This document shows positions 60,963 to 64,000 of a stretch of DNA of 64,000 nucleotides, piece by piece (position 1 is the first letter of the stretch; the number at the start of each line of letters is the position of its first letter). Both the position numbers and the translations under genes were made by a program. A model generated the notes under the pieces. It was not told the DNA's origin. It searched no databases and saw nothing but the letters and a program-made list of their open reading frames with translations. The DNA lies in assembly GCF_000332975.1 (NCBI RefSeq), contig NZ_BANR01000025.1:1-64000 (forward strand), in the 5' to 3' direction. Origin of the DNA: Gordonia aichiensis NBRC 108223. GTDB lineage: Bacteria > Actinomycetota > Actinomycetes > Mycobacteriales > Mycobacteriaceae.

Positions 60963-61460
60963 GTGACCGGTAATCTGGTCGCCGTGGCCCGACCGCAGCG
61001 GCGAGTGAGTGGTCGCCGACGATCCCTGCGACGCTTGGCGACCGGTCCCGCATGGCCGGCTTTCGCGGCCTTGCTCGTCATGGCCGTCGTCGCCATGCAC
61101 GGTCTCGTCGGACCCACGCACGCCCCTGCTCCGACGGCGGGTGCTCCCGCGCACAGCGGCATTCCCATGCCCGGTTTGCCCATGCCTGAGATGCCCAGGC
61201 CTGAGATGACGATGGCGGGGTCGGCGGGAGCCGACTCGCAGATGTCGTCCGGCGATCACTGCGCGATTCTCGGGCATCACTGCCTGTCCTTACGCGCCAT
61301 CGACTTTCCCTCGCTCGAACCCGCGGTCGTGCCGATCCTGGTGTTCGCCGCTCTGCTGTTCGCGATGGTTGCGGTGTGGATCCCCACCGTTCGCCCACTC
61401 GGCCGACCACCGCCATGGGCGATACGTGGTCACCTGTGTCTGAACGTGATTCGCTGCTGA
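60963..61460 (+). CDS. DUF6153-like Met/His-rich membrane protein
   Basis: 165 aa from the GTG at 60963, right behind the last repeat unit (AAGGGAGCG). Helix one is about 30-49 (WPAFAALLVMAVVAMHGLVG). A Met/Pro-rich stretch follows (IPMPGLPMPEMPRPEM), then DHCAILGHHCLSL with two Cys and three His, a second helix (about 120-142, VVPILVFAALLFAMVAVWI), and a short end. The Met/His/Cys content outside the membrane suggests copper or other metal binding. The pairing with the DUF305 gene 78 bp on supports this. Function not proven. Confidence 0.78.
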   Translation: MTGNLVAVARPQRRVSGRRRSLRRLATGPAWPAFAALLVMAVVAMHGLVGPTHAPAPTAGAPAHSGIPMPGLPMPEMPRPEMTMAGSAGADSQMSSGDHCAILGHHCLSLRAIDFPSLEPAVVPILVFAALLFAMVAVWIPTVRPLGRPPPWAIRGHLCLNVIRC

Positions 61461-61538
61461 ATCGACGACATCGGGCCCCAGTCATACCGGGGCCGAGTTC
61501 AGCAGATCACCTCCAGTACACAGACAAGGAACACATTG

Positions 61539-62210
61539 ATGTCCAGCACTTCATTTCGTCATGCCCGCCTGCTCGCAGTCTGTGCGGGCGCTGCGCTCAT
61601 GGTCGGGATAGCGGGTTGTTCGACGTCCGACGAGTCGTCGACAAGTACATCGTCGACCCCACACCCGAGCGCGGCACAGAGCGCCTCGTCGGAGGCGACG
61701 ACCCACAACGCCGACGACGTGACGTTCAACCAGAAGATGATCCCGCACCACCAGCAGGCCATCGCCATGGCCGACCTCGTGCCGTCGCGTACCGAGAACT
61801 CTGCCGTCCGCGAGTTGGCGACACAGATCAAGAATGCTCAGCAACCCGAGATCGACCAGATGACACAACGATTGGCATCGTGGGGTGTGTCGACCACGCA
61901 GAACTCGGACGGTTCGACCGACCACGGTTCGATGGATCACGGTTCGATGAGCCAGGGGGCGACGGATCACGGCTCGATGGAGATGGGAATGATGTCGGAG
62001 CAACAGATGACGGACATGGAGAACGCGCGTGGTGCGGCGTTCGACCGGCTGTGGTTGCAGGGCATGATCTCCCATCACCAGGGAGCAATCGAGATGGCCG
62101 ACACCGAGTTGGCCAAGGGGATCGACCCGGCGTCGCGCACGATGGCCGAGCAGATCAAGAAGACGCAGCAGGCCGAGATCAATCGGATGCGTTCACTGCT
62201 CGGGCAGTGA
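61539..62210 (+). CDS. DUF305 lipoprotein, probably copper-related
   Basis: 223 aa from the ATG at 61539, with AAGGAACACATTG upstream. The signal peptide ends in the lipobox IAGCS (Cys near residue 28), followed by a Ser/Thr linker. The DUF305 domain is present with its two HH motifs, MIPHHQQAIAMADL and MISHHQGAIEMAD. Between them lies an insertion with three DHGSM repeats and MEMGMMSEQQM, rich in Met and His. These residues suit Cu binding. The family is often found near copper genes. It is probably anchored on the outer face of the membrane. Confidence 0.9.
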   Translation: MSSTSFRHARLLAVCAGAALMVGIAGCSTSDESSTSTSSTPHPSAAQSASSEATTHNADDVTFNQKMIPHHQQAIAMADLVPSRTENSAVRELATQIKNAQQPEIDQMTQRLASWGVSTTQNSDGSTDHGSMDHGSMSQGATDHGSMEMGMMSEQQMTDMENARGAAFDRLWLQGMISHHQGAIEMADTELAKGIDPASRTMAEQIKKTQQAEINRMRSLLGQ

Positions 62211-62492
62211 CCTCGGCATTGGCCTAGCGGTCTGCGACCGGTTCGACGGTCGGCGGGTGTACGGATGCCCGCCGACCGTCGGCTTCGGTTGTGTCGTTGG
62301 TGAATCGGGTCAGCAGCTGGCCGAGTCAGACGAACTTGCCGAGTTGGTTGGTGTAGGCCACTGGCATCTGAACGGCCGGTAATGATGACCGGCGTCGCAG
62401 ACGGTTGCCTCGTACCCAGTTCCAGTACGACAAGTGGTGACCTAATAGTTACCTCGCGGTTTCACGGCCGGATCGTGCGGAATGGTGCCACC
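62211..62492. other. intergenic region with hairpin at 62244-62281
   Basis: This convergent gap follows the DUF305 gene. CGACGGTCGGCGGG (62244-62257) and CCCGCCGACCGTCG (62268-62281) form a perfect 14-bp stem with a 10-nt loop, probably its terminator. The remaining 210 bases show no gene or motif that I can support. Confidence 0.65.
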
Positions 62493-63464
62493 TCACGCCT
62501 CGCGATATCCCTCGGTGAGGTCGATGCTCGTGAAATCGATTTCCGCTGCGGCATTGTTGACAGCAGTGACTGCGCCCATTCCGAACATTCCGTGCGAATC
62601 AAACAATCCCGCAGTGCCGATCGAAATGCCGTCACTCTCGACATGGCTGTCGGCTTCGACACCCACCCAGTCGCCGTACGGTAGACGTGCGAGCTCGACG
62701 GTCAGGTCGCAGTTGATGAAACCGATACCCGTCGATCCCCAGTTCGTGACGAGGCTCGTCGACTCGCCGGCTGTCACGGCTTTGACGAACGGCGTAGCGT
62801 GCTCGCCGTCGATCGTGGGCAGTGGATGCGACCAGAGCCGTTTACGCCGGCCGTTCTGATGCGCACCCATGTCGGTGTTCCACGCGCCGACAGCGTGATT
62901 CGTCGTGCGTCGACCCGACGCCTCCGCCAGACCCGACGCCTCCGCGTCGGTATCCAGCCCCGACGCCTCCGCGTCGGAAGAGAAACGGGACATCAGGTCG
63001 TCATCGGGGATGTGTCCGGCTGGAGGCCGGAAGGTGATGGAGTCCGCTGGGCGCTGCCACCGTGCGCCCGGCGGGTTCTGTGAGGTCCGGAGGAACACAG
63101 CCGTCGCCCGTGCCACGACGACCTGATCGGCACTCGGGTCGCCACCCGTGCTGTTCGCCGGGGAGCCCTGGACCACATCGAGTTCTGCCACCCGGATTCG
63201 ACGCCCCGCGCGAATGAGACGGCCTCGGGTGAACGTGGGAACGTCGAGGGCGACCTTGAACATGTCAATCGTGAACCGAGCCGCTCGGAAACCGTTCTCG
63301 CCGAACCGGCGCTCGACGCGATGTGCGGCGAGTGCGCAGACGGCAGGTCCGTTGAGAGTGCCTGGCGCCCAGAGGCTCATGGCGTATGAGGTGGGAATTG
63401 CGGGACAGCTCTCGGTCTGGGAGTCCGAACCGTCCGAAGTGAAGAATGCGCTCGTTGTGGACAC
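62493..63464 (-). CDS. acyl-CoA thioesterase family protein (TesB-like double hot dog)
   Basis: 323 aa from the GTG at 63464. Two hot-dog halves are suggested: the first (about 20-140) has PAVCALAAHRVERRFGENGFRAARFTIDMFKVA-type text, the pattern of 4HBT_3 proteins. The second (about 195-323) has GESTSLVTNWGSTGIGFINCDLTVELARLP and ends with FDSHGMFGMGAVTAV. Between them is a hydrophilic insert with repeats of AEASGL, encoded by copies of a CCGACGCCTCCG motif at about 62911-62978. It should hydrolyse acyl-CoA esters. It is alone in its orientation and convergent with DUF305. Confidence 0.8.
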   Translation of the reverse strand: MSTTSAFFTSDGSDSQTESCPAIPTSYAMSLWAPGTLNGPAVCALAAHRVERRFGENGFRAARFTIDMFKVALDVPTFTRGRLIRAGRRIRVAELDVVQGSPANSTGGDPSADQVVVARATAVFLRTSQNPPGARWQRPADSITFRPPAGHIPDDDLMSRFSSDAEASGLDTDAEASGLAEASGRRTTNHAVGAWNTDMGAHQNGRRKRLWSHPLPTIDGEHATPFVKAVTAGESTSLVTNWGSTGIGFINCDLTVELARLPYGDWVGVEADSHVESDGISIGTAGLFDSHGMFGMGAVTAVNNAAAEIDFTSIDLTEGYREA

Positions 63465-63637
63465 TGACAAACTCTTACCCTCATGTCCGTGGGCCGTCGC
63501 ACACCGCCCCTCACAAACCATCCCTCACAAAGTGCCCCCACAGACCGGCCCCTACGAGCCAACGCCTGTGCAACGCGCTTTCGTGCAGTTGTGGCTGAAT
63601 CCCGTCATAACGTCGGCCGCGGGGATACGCTGAGCGC

Positions 63638-64000
63638 ATGACCTTTGCGCCGTATGCAAAACAGATTCCCGACGAGTTGATCAACTCTATCCGTACAGCC
63701 ATGATCGTCACATCGATCATCGGCATCGTGCTCGGTATCGTCGCCGTCGTATGGCCATCGGCAACGGTGCTCGTGCTTGCAGTTCTCTTTGGCATCGCGC
63801 TCATCGTCGCGGGCCTGTTCCGCATCTACGTGGCGTTCTCGGCCTCGATGCTCGGTACGGGCTGGCGCGTGCTCATCGGAATACTCGGTTTCCTGGTGCT
63901 GGTCATGGGCATCATCGCCCTGTTCAGTCCCGCCAACGCGGTCTGGTTCCTTGCGCTGTTCATCGGTTTCGCCTGGCTCTTCGACGGCATCGGCGATCTG
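63638..64000 (+). CDS. DUF308/HdeD-like membrane protein, 5' part
   Basis: 121 codons from the ATG at 63638 are inside the window, and the frame is still open at 64000. The text MTFAPYAKQIPDELINSIRT leads to a helix (IVTSIIGIVLGIVAVVWPSA), then VLVLAVLFGIALIVAGLFRI, a loop, and VLIGILGFLVLVMGIIALF. The PSATVLVL-type loop and helix hairpins match the DUF308 repeat of HdeD-type proteins. It is read on the plus strand, divergent from the thioesterase gene. Function unknown; HdeD has been linked to acid stress in E. coli. Confidence 0.78.
   Translation, partial: MTFAPYAKQIPDELINSIRTAMIVTSIIGIVLGIVAVVWPSATVLVLAVLFGIALIVAGLFRIYVAFSASMLGTGWRVLIGILGFLVLVMGIIALFSPANAVWFLALFIGFAWLFDGIGDL

Overview
The window is high-GC actinobacterial DNA from a mycolic-acid-producing bacterium (order Mycobacteriales), most likely Gordonia or a close relative. 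This rests on the gene set: MmpL3 with its long proline-rich tail, the trehalose-monomycolate acetyltransferase TmaT, the arabinofuranosyltransferase AftD with its DUF2613 partner, LpqI, and the HtdX/FabG4/FadA2/FadE5 fatty-acid module. From memory, the order follows the Mycobacterium tuberculosis segment from about Rv0198c (zmp1) to Rv0244c (fadE5), with local insertions. The genus is inferred. No rRNA, tRNA, transposase or CRISPR array was found.

Left part (1-14.9 kb). The window opens with the end of an acetaldehyde dehydrogenase and a complete 4-hydroxy-2-oxovalerate aldolase, the last steps of a meta-cleavage pathway. A minus-strand run follows: pirin, M13 metallopeptidase (zmp1), K+-channel-like protein, MMPL exporter and R2-like ligand-binding oxidase. 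Then come a penicillin-binding-protein-like gene with a degraded active site, a DUF3054 protein, an LPG-synthase-like membrane protein, an AI-2E-type transporter and a NarL-type two-component pair.

Envelope core (14.9-45.2 kb). mmpL3, an NYN protein and trmB lie on the minus strand. Divergent to them are two degenerate GTPase-like proteins, a small Asp-rich protein and GTP-dependent PEP carboxykinase. After a secreted phytase-esterase-like protein, a MacB/FtsX-type ABC pair and an MmpS-like protein comes a glycoconjugate island: methyltransferase, GT4 glycosyltransferase, GT-C-like membrane protein, CitE-like lyase, flippase, DUF3068 protein, tmaT, aftD, DUF2613, a universal stress protein and lpqI. 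Two convergent pairs here overlap over 110 and 169 bases.

Fatty-acid module and right part (45.3-64 kb). A TetR regulator precedes htdX-fabG4 (minus) and fadA2 (plus), with fadE5 8 kb further on. The same 16-bp palindrome lies in front of the tetR gene, in the fabG4/fadA2 divergent promoter and in front of fadE5, which suggests a local beta-oxidation regulon. Between fadA2 and fadE5 are a VanW protein, an SDR dehydrogenase, a cobalamin riboswitch controlling a single-domain MetE-like protein, and a secreted protein of unknown function. The right end carries endonuclease IV, a small conserved-looking protein, a PAP2 phosphatase, a DUF6153/DUF305 pair probably linked to copper, a thioesterase, and the start of a DUF308-like membrane protein cut by the window edge.
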